The translations under genes and the position numbers were made by a program. From contig NZ_RWKW01000051.1 of the NCBI RefSeq assembly GCF_003970795.1, forward strand, positions 33,948-97,947: a DNA stretch of 64,000 nucleotides, given 5' to 3'. Within the stretch, counting starts at the first letter, position 1, and every line of letters starts with the position of its first letter. Below are positions 27,038-37,216 of the stretch, one piece after another. The DNA comes from Aquibium carbonis. GTDB lineage: Bacteria > Pseudomonadota > Alphaproteobacteria > Rhizobiales > Rhizobiaceae. The notes under the pieces were generated by a model. It did no database searches. It was not told the DNA's origin and saw nothing but the letters and a program-made list of their open reading frames with translations.

Positions 27038-28084
27038 TCAGGAGCTTCCGCGGACGACGAGATCGTAGCCGACGTCGCGCAAGGGAATCTCGGCCCGCGG
27101 CTGGTTGATGCGGGTGACGAGCATCTCGGCGGCGTTCCAACCGATCTGATAGCCATGGGTGCGGATGGTCGTCAGACCCGGCGGCACCTCGGCTGCGATC
27201 TCGAAATCGCCGAAGCCGGCCACGGCAAGCTGGTCGGGAACCCGCACGCCCTGCCTCTGGCACTCGAAAAGCACGCCGACGGCGAGAATGTCGGACGCGC
27301 ACAGCACGGCATCGATGTCGCGGCTCGCTTCCTGCAATTTCCGCAGGCCCAGCGCGCCACCCCGAAAGCTCGACGCATCCTGATAGAGATCGCCGGCATC
27401 GAGCGGCGAGACGACGCTCGTCGGTTCGAGACCGGCGGACCCGAGCTCGTCCTTCAGGCCGCGAAGGCGTTCGAGATAGCGGTCGAGACCGATCGCGGGG
27501 TAATCGATGTAGCCGATCGTCCGGTAGCCGCGATCGACGAGATGCCGCGTGATCCGGCGCGCGGCTTCGTAGTTGTCGAATCCGGTGGCCATGTCGATGA
27601 ACGGCCCCCGGGTTTCCCAGGTCTCGACCACCGGCATGTGCGCCGCCTTCAGCAGATCGATCGTCTCGTGCCCGTGCCGCGTGCCGGTCAGCACCATCCC
27701 GTCCGGACGCCGCTGCATGAAGGCCTTCACCACGGCGGCTTCATCCTCCATCGAATAGCCGGTGTTGGCGATCATGAAATGATAGGAGGCCTGCCGCAGG
27801 TAGTCGGCCATGCCCTGGATGCTGGTGGCGTTGTTGGAGTTGCGCAGCGACGGCACGACGATGCCGATCATGCTCGTTCGCCCCGAGGCGAGGTTGCCGG
27901 CGATGCTGTTGGGCGAGAAGCCGAGCCTGCGGCCTGTCTCGAGCACCTTCTCGCGGGTACGCTGCGCGACCGAGTCCGGACGCTTGTAGACGCGCGACAC
28001 CGTCATCAGGGAAACACCGGCTTCGCGGGCGACGTCGGCCATCGTCGACCACCCCATCCCCCGCCTCATCGAACCGTCGGACAT
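27038..28084 (-). CDS. LacI family transcriptional regulator
   Basis: A 348-residue repressor-type protein. The N-terminal helix-turn-helix (about residues 14-36: TMADVAREAGVSLMTVSRVY) and hinge (SPNSIAGNLASGRTSMIGIVVP, split NSIAGNLASG and IGIVVP) are typical LacI, followed by a periplasmic-binding-protein-like ligand domain ending with IPLRDVGYDLVVRGSS. ATG 28084 has GAGGGAG just upstream. It is divergent from the catabolic operon starting at 28185, and a compound operator lies between them. The inducer is probably the transported compound or a product of it. Confidence 0.93.
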   Translation of the reverse strand: MSDGSMRRGMGWSTMADVAREAGVSLMTVSRVYKRPDSVAQRTREKVLETGRRLGFSPNSIAGNLASGRTSMIGIVVPSLRNSNNATSIQGMADYLRQASYHFMIANTGYSMEDEAAVVKAFMQRRPDGMVLTGTRHGHETIDLLKAAHMPVVETWETRGPFIDMATGFDNYEAARRITRHLVDRGYRTIGYIDYPAIGLDRYLERLRGLKDELGSAGLEPTSVVSPLDAGDLYQDASSFRGGALGLRKLQEASRDIDAVLCASDILAVGVLFECQRQGVRVPDQLAVAGFGDFEIAAEVPPGLTTIRTHGYQIGWNAAEMLVTRINQPRAEIPLRDVGYDLVVRGSS

Positions 28085-28116
28085 CACGCTCCCTCGAATC
28101 TTATTTCCCAACCTAC

Positions 28117-28146
28117 TTGACATCGTCGATTCGTTGAAGCGAAATG
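28117..28146 (+). promoter_or_regulatory. likely promoter of the M20/ABC operon
   Basis: A perfect -35 TTGACA (28117-28122) is followed 17-18 nt later by a weak -10 (GAAATG or CGAAAT, about 28140-28146). The LacI operator begins immediately downstream, where a bound repressor would block polymerase. Confidence 0.45.
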
Positions 28147-28148
28147 TG

Positions 28149-28169
28149 AGCGCTAACGTTAGCGCTAAC
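28149..28169. promoter_or_regulatory. compound LacI-type operator
   Basis: Two overlapping perfect palindromes: an 18-bp one, AGCGCTAACGTTAGCGCT (28149-28166), and a 12-bp one, GTTAGCGCTAAC (28158-28169). The AGCGCT core is the classical LacI-family half-site junction. It is placed between LacI (28084) and the M20 gene (28185), directly after the predicted -10. Confidence 0.75.
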
Positions 28170-28184
28170 AATTCAGGGGACGCC

Positions 28185-29459
28185 ATGCCGACGGCGACGG
28201 ACATCACCCGCCAGATCGAGGACTGGATCGAGGAGGACCGCGACGAGATCGTCGCCTTCCTCAGCGGGTTCCTGCAGGCGAAGTCGCCCAACCCGCCGGG
28301 CGACACCCGCGAGGCGAGCGCCTATGTCGAAGCGTTCCTGACGCGGAACGCGCTGCCCTACCGCCTGGTGTCGGCGCAGGACCACCTGCCCAACATCGTC
28401 GGGTCCATCGACGGCGCCAGCGCCGGCCGCCACCTGGTTCTCAACGGACACATGGACGTGTTTCCCGCCATCGAGGACATTCCCGGCGAGCGCGGCCAGT
28501 GGAGCGGCGACGTCACCGAGGGGCGCGTTTACGGCCGCGGCGCCGCCGACATGAAGTGCGGCACGACCGCCGCGCTCTTCGCCTATCGCTACGCCGCCCG
28601 CCTCAAGGACAGGCTGACCGGACGCCTCACCCTGACCGTGGTTTCCGACGAGGAGACGGGCGGCCGCTGGGGCACCGGCTACCTGATGGAGACGATCCCC
28701 GACGAGGTGGTCGGCGACTGCTGCCTCGACGGCGAGCCGAGCGGCCTGGCGACGCTGCGCTTCGGCGAAAAGGGCGCCCTGCGCGCCGTCCTGACGACGA
28801 AGACCAAGGGCGCGCATGGCGCCTATCCGCATCTCAGCGAGAGCGCGGTGAAGATCGCCGCCATGCTGGTGCGGGATCTCGAAAGCCTCGCCGAGCTGGA
28901 GCCGGAGCTTCCCGACCACATCGTCCGCATTCTCGCGCAGCCCGACACGCAGACAGCGATGGATGCCAGCCTGGGCGACGGCGCCGCCGCCATCGTCGGC
29001 AAGGCGACGGTGAATGTCGGCGTCATCCGGGGCGGCCTGAAGGTGAACATGATGCCCGACGAATGCGTGCTGGAGGTCGAGATCCGGATGCCGCCGGGAC
29101 TGGCGCGGGCCCGCGTGGAAAAGGCGCTCGGCGACGTGCTGGCGCGCTATCCATCCACCAGCTGCCAGATCCGGAACGACCACAGCTACGAATCGAGCTG
29201 GTGCGACCCCGACCACGAGATGGCGGCGATCCTGCAGGACGTCGCGGAAGGCGTGACCGGGCGCCGGCCCTTGCCGATCATCAGCCTGGGCGGCTCGGAC
29301 GCGCGCTACTGGCGCTATCGCGGCGTGCCCGCCTATCTCTACGGCCCCTCCCCCAAGACGATGGGCCGGCGCAACGAGCACGTGACGATCGACGAGCTTC
29401 TGACGGTCGTGAAGGTCCACGCAATCAGCGCGGTCCGCTATCTCTGCCGTGAGAATTGA
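28185..29459 (+). CDS. M20 family metallohydrolase (ArgE/DapE/ACY1-like)
   Basis: A 424-residue zinc-dependent amidohydrolase that would deacylate an N-acyl amino acid or cleave a small peptide. Metal and catalytic residues are visible: H89 and D91 in NGHMDVFP, D122 in GAADMKCG, the Glu pair E156-E157 in DEETGG, and a late His in GRRNEH. An inserted dimerisation domain (about 190-310) is typical. ATG 28185 has AGGGGA 4 nt upstream. It is the first gene of an operon that continues through the ABC transporter to 37004 and is probably repressed by the adjacent LacI protein. Confidence 0.9.
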   Translation: MPTATDITRQIEDWIEEDRDEIVAFLSGFLQAKSPNPPGDTREASAYVEAFLTRNALPYRLVSAQDHLPNIVGSIDGASAGRHLVLNGHMDVFPAIEDIPGERGQWSGDVTEGRVYGRGAADMKCGTTAALFAYRYAARLKDRLTGRLTLTVVSDEETGGRWGTGYLMETIPDEVVGDCCLDGEPSGLATLRFGEKGALRAVLTTKTKGAHGAYPHLSESAVKIAAMLVRDLESLAELEPELPDHIVRILAQPDTQTAMDASLGDGAAAIVGKATVNVGVIRGGLKVNMMPDECVLEVEIRMPPGLARARVEKALGDVLARYPSTSCQIRNDHSYESSWCDPDHEMAAILQDVAEGVTGRRPLPIISLGGSDARYWRYRGVPAYLYGPSPKTMGRRNEHVTIDELLTVVKVHAISAVRYLCREN

Positions 29460-29495
29460 AGACCACCACCACCACCACAAGAAAAGGGGAATGAC

Positions 29496-31073
29496 ATGAG
29501 AAAGACAAGTCTACTGCTGCTGGCACTGTCGGTGTCCGCCGCCGCGCTGATGGGTCCTGCCCAGGCGCAGGACACGGTCACGGTCCTGGTGCGAAACGAT
29601 TCCGTCGGCTTCGATCCGCACAAGGTCACCGGACGCGGCGCGGCCGAAATCCTGTTCATGATGGCCGACACGCTGGTCGCCGTCGAGGACGACCAGAAGA
29701 CGCTGCATCCGTTGCTGGCGAAGTCGTGGGACGTTTCCGAGGACGGACTGGAATACACCTTCCACATCCGCGACGACGCATCCTTCTGCGACGGCAAGAA
29801 GCTCACCGCGGCGGACGTCGCCTATTCGCTGAACCGCCTCGTCGATCCCGCGACGCGTTCGCCGGCGGCATGGCGTCTCGGTTCGGTCAAGGAGATCGTC
29901 GCCGCCGACGATTACACGGTGCGCTACACGCTGAACAAGCCGCACAACGAACTGCTTCTGCACCTCGCGCAGAGCTTCGGTTCGATCATCGACAAGGACG
30001 ACGTCGAACGGCTGGGCGCGGATTTCGGCGTCAAGGGCCTCAACGGCACGGGACCGTTCTGCTGGTCGCAGTGGATGCCGCGTGACAATTTCACGCTGAC
30101 GCGCCACGACGCCTACACCTGGGGGCCGTCCTTCTACGACAACCAGGGTCCGGCCCTCGTCGACACCATCGTCTGGAAGGTGGTTCCCGAGGAAGGCGCG
30201 ATCCTCGCCTCCATGCAGACCGGCGCCGGCGACATCTCCTATGTGATGCCGGAATGGGCGATCGCCCAGCTGAGCGCGGCGCCGAACCTGACCGTGGCCG
30301 AGCCGCGCGTCTCCAACTACTCGGCCTATCTTGGACTGCGCCCGTTCCGCGAGATGACGAGCGACACCCGCGTCCGCCAGGCGATGAACCTCGCGGTCGA
30401 TCGCGAGGCGCTCGCCGCAAGCATGTGGTTCGGCCAGGCCAATCCGGCGACGACGCTGGTCAGCCCCCGGACCATCGACTATTCGGGCGAGTACCAGGCT
30501 TCCTACGATCCGGACAAGGCGCGCGCGCTGCTCGACGAGGCCGGTTGGGAGCTGTCTTCCGACGGCTTCCGCTACAAGGACGGCAAGCGCCTGACGCCTT
30601 CCATCCTCGCGGCCGGCACGTCCGGCTGGCGTTCGCGTCTCGAGGCGATCCAGGGCTACATGAAGGAGGTCGGCATCGATCTCCAGCTGCAGCTGGTCGA
30701 GCCGGCCGCGGCCATGGCCCAGATCAACACGTCGAACGAGTTCGACGGCTACGCGCTGTTCTCGCCCTATGCCACGGCCGGTGAAGTGCTGATGATGTTC
30801 CATTCGGCCAATATTCCCGCGCCGAACCGGTTCCACTGGAAGAGCGACGAGACGGACGCCCAGCTCGAGGCGGGACAGACCGCGCTCGTCGACGCCGACA
30901 AGAGCACGGCCTATGCCGCGGTGCAGAAGACCGTCGCCGAAGAGGCGCTGCTGATCCCGCTGGTGCATGAGAAGCTGTTCCTGTTCACCACCGACCGGGT
31001 GAAGAACGTCAGGGTGCACGGCATCTACAACAGCGCCCTCTACAAGGGCCTCGACATCGAGGTCGCGAAATGA
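29496..31073 (+). CDS. ABC transporter substrate-binding protein, family 5 (peptide/opine type)
   Basis: A 525-residue periplasmic receptor with a signal peptide (LLLLALSVSAAALMGPAQAQ). The family-5 (SBP_bac_5) pattern is clear: LHPLLAKSWDVSEDGLEYTFHIRDDASFCDGKKLTAADVAYSLNR (split LAKSWDVSEDGLEYTFHIR and DGKKLTAADVAYSL) around residues 70-112. These receptors bind di- and oligopeptides, opines, glutathione or nickel. The start ATG has AAAAGGGGA 6 nt upstream. Its stop overlaps the next gene by 4 nt. It supplies ligand to the permease-ATPase set encoded downstream. Confidence 0.93.
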   Translation: MRKTSLLLLALSVSAAALMGPAQAQDTVTVLVRNDSVGFDPHKVTGRGAAEILFMMADTLVAVEDDQKTLHPLLAKSWDVSEDGLEYTFHIRDDASFCDGKKLTAADVAYSLNRLVDPATRSPAAWRLGSVKEIVAADDYTVRYTLNKPHNELLLHLAQSFGSIIDKDDVERLGADFGVKGLNGTGPFCWSQWMPRDNFTLTRHDAYTWGPSFYDNQGPALVDTIVWKVVPEEGAILASMQTGAGDISYVMPEWAIAQLSAAPNLTVAEPRVSNYSAYLGLRPFREMTSDTRVRQAMNLAVDREALAASMWFGQANPATTLVSPRTIDYSGEYQASYDPDKARALLDEAGWELSSDGFRYKDGKRLTPSILAAGTSGWRSRLEAIQGYMKEVGIDLQLQLVEPAAAMAQINTSNEFDGYALFSPYATAGEVLMMFHSANIPAPNRFHWKSDETDAQLEAGQTALVDADKSTAYAAVQKTVAEEALLIPLVHEKLFLFTTDRVKNVRVHGIYNSALYKGLDIEVAK

Positions 31074-32374
31074 ACCAGGCGCTGTCGGCTGATTTCAAGC
31101 CGGAGCCCTATTGGTGGGACGATGTTCCGCGGCGCTCGGCCGCGGAACAGGACCTGCCCGGCGAGACGGACGTCGTCGTCGTCGGGTCAGGCTATGCGGG
31201 CCTGTCATGCGCCATCGAACTGGCACGGCAGGGACGCTCCGTCACGGTCATCGAAGCCCGCAGCCTCGGCTTCGGCGCAAGCAGCCGCAGCGTCGGCATG
31301 ATCGGCGGCCGCTTGCGGCAGTCGCTGGCGACCCTGTCGCAGCGCTTCGGCGCGGCCAAGGCGAGAGAACTTCTCAACGAGACCCGCGACGCGTTCGGCT
31401 GGTTCCTGCGCTTCGTCGCCGACGAGGCGATCGAATGCGACCTGCGCCTGACGGGCCGGCTGATCTGCGCCTGGACGCCGAAGGACCTGGCGGCGCTTGG
31501 CCGGCAGCGCGACGTGCTGGCCACGTTCGACATCCGCGCGGACATGATCGACACGAAAGACCTGAGCGCGCGGATCCGCACCCCGCTCTATCATGGCGCG
31601 ATGCTGCTGCCCGACGATGGCGGCCTGCATCCCTCGCGCTACCATGACGGGCTGATCAGGAGCGCGCTGGCGCGCGGCGTCGGCCTCGTCTCCGACACGC
31701 CCGTCACCGGGGTCGAACGGTCAGGGGCGTCGTTCCTGATCCAGACGACGCGCGGCGGGGTGAAAGCCCGCCAGGTGGTGCTGGCGACGAACGCATACAC
31801 AGGACCCGAATTCTCGTGGTTCCGGCGGCGGATCATTCCGGTCGGAAGCCACATGATGGCGACGGAGCCGATGGCGCCGGAGACACTCGATGCCGTGCTG
31901 CCGACGGACAGCCTCGTCAACGACACCCGCAGCCTCGCCTATGCCATTCGCAAGAGCCCGGACGGCACGCGGCTTCTGGTCGGCGGGCGGGCACTGTCCA
32001 GCAACTCCGTCGATGCGCGCGATGTCGCGATCCGCCTCATGAAGGTTCTCAGGCAGGTGCTGCCCGGGCTGCCCATGGTGAAGGCGAGCCATGGCTGGGA
32101 AGGCAATGTCGGCTTCACGCTGGATCGCATTCCCCACATGGGCGTGCAGAACGGCATCCACTACGTGACGGGCTGCAACGGCTCCGGCATCGTCATGGCC
32201 TCCTATCTCGGCATGCGCGCGGCCCGCCTCGTCTGCGACATCGACGAGCCGAGCTCGTTTTCCGGAAACGCCTTCAAGGCCCTGCCCTTCTATTCGGGCA
32301 AGGCGTGGTTCATGCCCGTCATCTCGGCCTCGATGGGCTTGAACGACCGGCTGCGCGCCCTGCTCCAGAAATAA
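31070..32374 (+). CDS. FAD-dependent oxidoreductase (DAO/GlpO-like)
   Basis: A 434-residue flavoenzyme with an N-terminal Rossmann motif VVVVGSGYAGL (residues 35-45) and E-ending beta-strand (VTVIEA), plus a late second FAD motif (YVTGCNGSGIVMASYLG). DAO-family enzymes oxidise amines or amino acids (for example D-amino acids, sarcosine, gamma-glutamyl amines) to imines with reduction of FAD. The start overlaps the binding-protein stop (ATGA). In this operon it may oxidise the amine freed by the M20 or amidase enzyme; the substrate is inferred, not shown. Confidence 0.9.
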   Translation: MNQALSADFKPEPYWWDDVPRRSAAEQDLPGETDVVVVGSGYAGLSCAIELARQGRSVTVIEARSLGFGASSRSVGMIGGRLRQSLATLSQRFGAAKARELLNETRDAFGWFLRFVADEAIECDLRLTGRLICAWTPKDLAALGRQRDVLATFDIRADMIDTKDLSARIRTPLYHGAMLLPDDGGLHPSRYHDGLIRSALARGVGLVSDTPVTGVERSGASFLIQTTRGGVKARQVVLATNAYTGPEFSWFRRRIIPVGSHMMATEPMAPETLDAVLPTDSLVNDTRSLAYAIRKSPDGTRLLVGGRALSSNSVDARDVAIRLMKVLRQVLPGLPMVKASHGWEGNVGFTLDRIPHMGVQNGIHYVTGCNGSGIVMASYLGMRAARLVCDIDEPSSFSGNAFKALPFYSGKAWFMPVISASMGLNDRLRALLQK

Positions 32375-32397
32375 TACCGAGCACAGAGGATATCGGA

Positions 32398-33075
32398 ATG
32401 ACCTTCTCACTGATTGCCCGCGATGCGGACACCGGCATGTTCGGCATCGGCATAACGACCTCGTCCATCGCGGTCGGCAACCGGTGCCCATGGGTGCGTG
32501 CCAAGGTCGGCGCGGTCACCACGCAGCACCGGAGCGACATTCGGCTCGGGCCGAAAGGCCTCGACCTGCTGGAACGCGGTCTCAGCGCCCAGGAAACCGT
32601 CGACCGGCTGATCGCGGAAAGCGAGTTTCCGGACCAGCGCCAGGTCGCGGCGATCGACCGCGACGGCAAGACCGCCTTCTTCTGCGGACCGAAGATCCCG
32701 TCGCTCAATTCCGGGTACCAGGGCAAGAACTGCGTCTCGACCGGCAACGTGATTGCCAACACCGACGTGCCGCGTGCGATGGTGGAGTGCTATGAAGCAT
32801 CGCTCGACCTGGATTTCGTGGAGCGCCTGCTGGCCGCCATCGACGCCGGCCTCGCCGCCGGGGGCGAAACGCAGCCCCTGATGTCGGCGGCGCTGCTGGT
32901 GGCGGACGAACAGGACTGGCCGCTGGTCGACCTACGCGTCGACCATGAACCCAATCCCGAGAGAAAGCTGCGGTCGTTGTGGGAAACATACAAGCCGCAA
33001 ACCGAGCACTTCATCACGCAGGTTCTTCGCCCCAACGAGGTGAAGCCGCAGGTGCGCGTGCCGCAGCCGACCTAA
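32398..33075 (+). CDS. DUF1028 family protein (Ntn-hydrolase-like)
   Basis: A 225-residue protein starting MTFSLIARDADTGMFGIGITTSS, split after GMFG; this N-terminus is diagnostic of DUF1028, a family with the N-terminal nucleophile hydrolase fold. The central segment VSTGNVIANTDVPRAM and DLRVDHEPNP also match. DUF1028 genes are found in amino acid and peptide catabolic clusters, and the proposed role is amide hydrolysis, unproven in general. GAGG lies upstream of ATG 32398. It is in the operon between the oxidase and the permeases. Confidence 0.88.
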   Translation: MTFSLIARDADTGMFGIGITTSSIAVGNRCPWVRAKVGAVTTQHRSDIRLGPKGLDLLERGLSAQETVDRLIAESEFPDQRQVAAIDRDGKTAFFCGPKIPSLNSGYQGKNCVSTGNVIANTDVPRAMVECYEASLDLDFVERLLAAIDAGLAAGGETQPLMSAALLVADEQDWPLVDLRVDHEPNPERKLRSLWETYKPQTEHFITQVLRPNEVKPQVRVPQPT

Positions 33076-33114
33076 GGTGGTCCTTTTTCGCCAACCCCCG
33101 GGGAGACCCAATCC

Positions 33115-34056
33115 ATGCTGAGATATGCCGTGCAGCGCCTGTTGCTGGCAGTTCCCGTTACGCTGGGCGTGCTTCTGATCGGGTTCATCCTGCTGAACCT
33201 CGTGCCCTCCGACCCCGCGACCGTTCGCGCGGGGCCGAGCGCCAGCGCGGAGGTCATCGCCCAGATCCGAACGGAGATGGGTCTCGACAGGCCATTGTGG
33301 GAACAGTTCCTGCGCTATGTCGGCAATGTCCTGTCCGGTGATCTCGGCACCTCCCTGGTCAACAACATGCCGGTGACGGAGGAACTGTCGCGCGCCTTCG
33401 GCGCCACGCTCGAACTGGTCGTGCTCTGTCTTCTGTGGGCGTTGCCGAGCGCCATCCTGCTCGGCATGTTCGCGGCGTCGCGCCGCGGAACGCTGTGGGA
33501 CCGCCTGATCATGGGCGGATCGGTCGCCGGCGTCTCCCTGCCGGTCTTCCTCATCGGCATGACCCTGTTGTGGGTGTTCGGCTACAAGCTCCAGGTGCTG
33601 CCGTTCACCGGTCGCGGCGGCCCGCTGTGGACGGTCGATGGCCTGCGCCATGCCATCCTTCCATCGGTCTGTCTGGGGCTGATCTTCATCGGCCCGGTGG
33701 CGCGGATGACGCGCACCTCGATGCTCGAGACGCTCAAGGCCGATCACGTCCGCACCGCCCGCGCCAAGGGGCTGAGCGAGCGGGTGGTGATCTTCCGCCA
33801 CGGCCTGCGCAATGCGCTGATACCCGTGACGACGCTGGTCGGACTGCAGATCGGTTACCTGCTCGGCGGCGCCATCGTCACGGAAACCATCTTCTCCTGG
33901 CCGGGCGTCGGCCGTCTCGCCGTCGGCGCGATCGTCGCCAACGACATCCCGGTCGCCCAGGGCGCGATCATTGCCTTGTCGCTGGGGTTCATCGCCATGA
34001 ACCTGATCGTCGATCTCCTCTACGCGGCCCTGGATCCGAGGGTACAAGCAAAATGA
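33115..34056 (+). CDS. ABC transporter permease, DppB/OppB type
   Basis: A 313-residue inner-membrane subunit. It starts with the family-typical MLRYAVQRLLLAVPVTLGVL and has six membrane helices; the EAA loop (ADHVRTARAKGLSERVVIFRH, split ADHVRTARAKGLSE) lies around residues 214-234 and contacts the ATPase. GGGGAG precedes ATG 33115. It overlaps the next permease by 4 nt. It forms the channel with the DppC-type subunit. Confidence 0.94.
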   Translation: MLRYAVQRLLLAVPVTLGVLLIGFILLNLVPSDPATVRAGPSASAEVIAQIRTEMGLDRPLWEQFLRYVGNVLSGDLGTSLVNNMPVTEELSRAFGATLELVVLCLLWALPSAILLGMFAASRRGTLWDRLIMGGSVAGVSLPVFLIGMTLLWVFGYKLQVLPFTGRGGPLWTVDGLRHAILPSVCLGLIFIGPVARMTRTSMLETLKADHVRTARAKGLSERVVIFRHGLRNALIPVTTLVGLQIGYLLGGAIVTETIFSWPGVGRLAVGAIVANDIPVAQGAIIALSLGFIAMNLIVDLLYAALDPRVQAK

Positions 34057-34922
34057 CGTCGCACGCCTCCACACCGGCCGCAGATGCCAGGCCCGCCCGC
34101 TACCTCCTCGCCGCGCTTGGACGCGATCCGGTGTCTTGCATCGCGCTGGCGATGCTGACGACGCTGTTCCTGTGCGCGGCGCTCGCACCGTGGCTTGCGC
34201 CCTATGATCCGCTCCAGATCAACATGAGCAGGGTTCTGCAGAGCCCTTCCCTCGATCATGTCTTCGGGACCGACGGCCAGGGGCGCGACATCTTCAGCCG
34301 CAGCATGTTCGGACTGCGCGTGACGATCATGCTCGGCTTTGCCGCGATCTTCGTTGGCGGCACCATCGGCACGCTGGTCGGCCTGCTGGCCGCCTTCTAC
34401 CCCCGCACGGACACGCTCCTCATGCGGCTGATGGACATCATCCTGTCCTTTCCGGCCATCCTGTTCGGCCTCGCGGTCGCGGCCATCATCGGGTCTGGAA
34501 CGACCGCGGTCATCATCGCGCTTTCCGTTTCGACGACGCCGCTGGTTGCCCGCATCGCGCGGGGCGCGGCGCTGATGGTGCTGGCACAGGACTATGTCAG
34601 CAGCGGCCGGGCGATCGGCCTGCACGACTGGACGTTGCTGCGACGCTACGTGCTGCCGAACTGCGTGTCCACGATCGTCGTGTTCCTGACCCTGCGCCTG
34701 GGACAGGCCATCCTTCTGGGTGCTTCGCTGAGCTTCCTCGGCCTGGGAACGCAGCCGCCGACGCCTGAACTGGGAACGATGGCGGCGCAGGGAATCGGCT
34801 TCTTCTTCTTTGCCCCCCACGTCACGCTCATCCCCAGCGTGACGATCTTCCTGCTGGTCCTGTCGATGAACATCCTCGGCGATTCCCTGCGTGACATCCT
34901 CGATCCGCGACTGCGAAGCTGA
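34053..34922 (+). CDS. ABC transporter permease, DppC/OppC type
   Basis: A 289-residue permease with the hallmarks of the DppC/OppC family: HVFGTDGQGRDIFSR around residues 69-83 after the first helix, five or six membrane helices, and the EAA loop (AQDYVSSGRAIGLHDWTLLRR, split YVSSGRAIGLHD). It starts in an ATGA overlap with the DppB-type gene and is followed after 13 nt by the first ATPase. Confidence 0.94.
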   Translation: MTSHASTPAADARPARYLLAALGRDPVSCIALAMLTTLFLCAALAPWLAPYDPLQINMSRVLQSPSLDHVFGTDGQGRDIFSRSMFGLRVTIMLGFAAIFVGGTIGTLVGLLAAFYPRTDTLLMRLMDIILSFPAILFGLAVAAIIGSGTTAVIIALSVSTTPLVARIARGAALMVLAQDYVSSGRAIGLHDWTLLRRYVLPNCVSTIVVFLTLRLGQAILLGASLSFLGLGTQPPTPELGTMAAQGIGFFFFAPHVTLIPSVTIFLLVLSMNILGDSLRDILDPRLRS

Positions 34923-34935
34923 GAGGTCGAACTCG

Positions 34936-35945
<1,010 letters not shown>

Positions 35946-35949
<4 letters not shown>

Positions 35950-37004
35950 CCGAGCGGAACGAGACTCCAGTCCTCGAGGTGGAGAACCTGACCAAGCATT
36001 TCGCGGTGGGCAGCCGCGGCTTGTTCGGCGGCGGCAAGCAGACCGTGAAAGCGCTAGACGGCGTCAGCTTCACCGTCGGCAAGGGCAAGACGATCGCGAT
36101 CGTCGGCGAGAGCGGCTGCGGCAAGTCAACGCTCGGCCGCACCCTGCTGCGCCTGGAACAACCCACCAGCGGCAAGGTGAGGCTCGACGGCATCGACGTC
36201 ACCGCCGCCAGTGCCTCGGCCCTGCGTGCCATGCGCCGCAAGATGCAGATCGTCTTCCAGGATCCGTTCTCCTCGCTTCATCCCAAGATGACGGCCGCGC
36301 AGCTCGTCGCCGAACCGATGCTCCTCCACAAAGTGGCGACGAAGAAGGACGCCCGGGCCCGGGTCGCCGCCCTGTTCGACCTCGTCGGGCTCGCGCCGTA
36401 CCAGATGGATCGCTACCCGCACCAGTTCAGCGGCGGGCAGCGCCAGCGCATCGCCATCGCCAGGGCGCTCGCCGTCGAACCCAGCCTCATCGTCTGCGAC
36501 GAACCGGTCTCCGCGCTCGATGTCTCGATCCAGGCGCAGATCATCAATCTGCTGACCGATCTGCAGGCGAAACTCGGCGTCAGCTACGTGTTCATTTCCC
36601 ACGATCTCGGCGTCGTTCGCTACATCAGCGACGAGATCGCGGTGATGTATCTCGGCCGGGTGGTCGAGCAAGGGACGAAGCGGGAGCTGTTTTCCTCTCC
36701 GCGCCATCCCTACACCCAGGCATTGCTGTCGGCCGTGCCGCGGCCGGACCCTTCCTACCGCTCGCAGCGGATCGTGCTGAAGGGGGATCTGCCAAACCCA
36801 CTCTCGCCGCCGCCCGGCTGCAGATTCTCCAGCCGCTGCGGCCATGCGCGCGACATCTGCCGTCGACAGGAACCGCAGCTCGACGCAGCGTCGCCCAGCC
36901 ATCGGGTCGCCTGCCACTTCTGGAAGGATCTGGGCAGCCTTCCCGGCCGCGACGCCGCCCGCGCCGACACGGCCGCGACGCTTCCGGCAAGCCACAACGC
37001 CTGA
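35946..37004 (+). CDS. ABC transporter ATPase, DppF/OppF type
   Basis: The 352-residue partner ATPase. Walker A GESGCGKST, signature FSGGQRQR, Walker B LIVCDEPVSALD and ISHDLG are visible. The C-terminal Cys-containing tail (GCRFSSRCGHARDIC) matches the DppF family. It starts in an ATGA overlap with the DppD-type gene and is the last gene of the operon. No strong terminator hairpin is evident in the following 200 nt, although a small GGCC-GAAA-GGCC stem lies near 37110. Confidence 0.95.
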
Positions 37005-37216
37005 GGTCCGCGACCGGCCCGAGGACGTTCGCGACGGCATCGACGCGGCGCGGCTTTCTCGGTCGGCCGTTCGCTTCGCTCACGCCTCCTTCGCTCGCGC
37101 CTCCGGGGGCGGCCGAAAGGCCGGGGGCGCGGCGCGATCGTGCTCAGGTTCGCGGGTCGAGCGCTCGCGGGCACATGGCGCCCGTTCGATCCTCAGCCGT
37201 CGCTGTCATCACCGCC

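Noticed and set aside
29461..29478. CCA-rich simple repeat between the M20 and binding-protein genes
   Set aside because: A short low-complexity spacer before a normal ribosome-binding site; no structure or function is implied.
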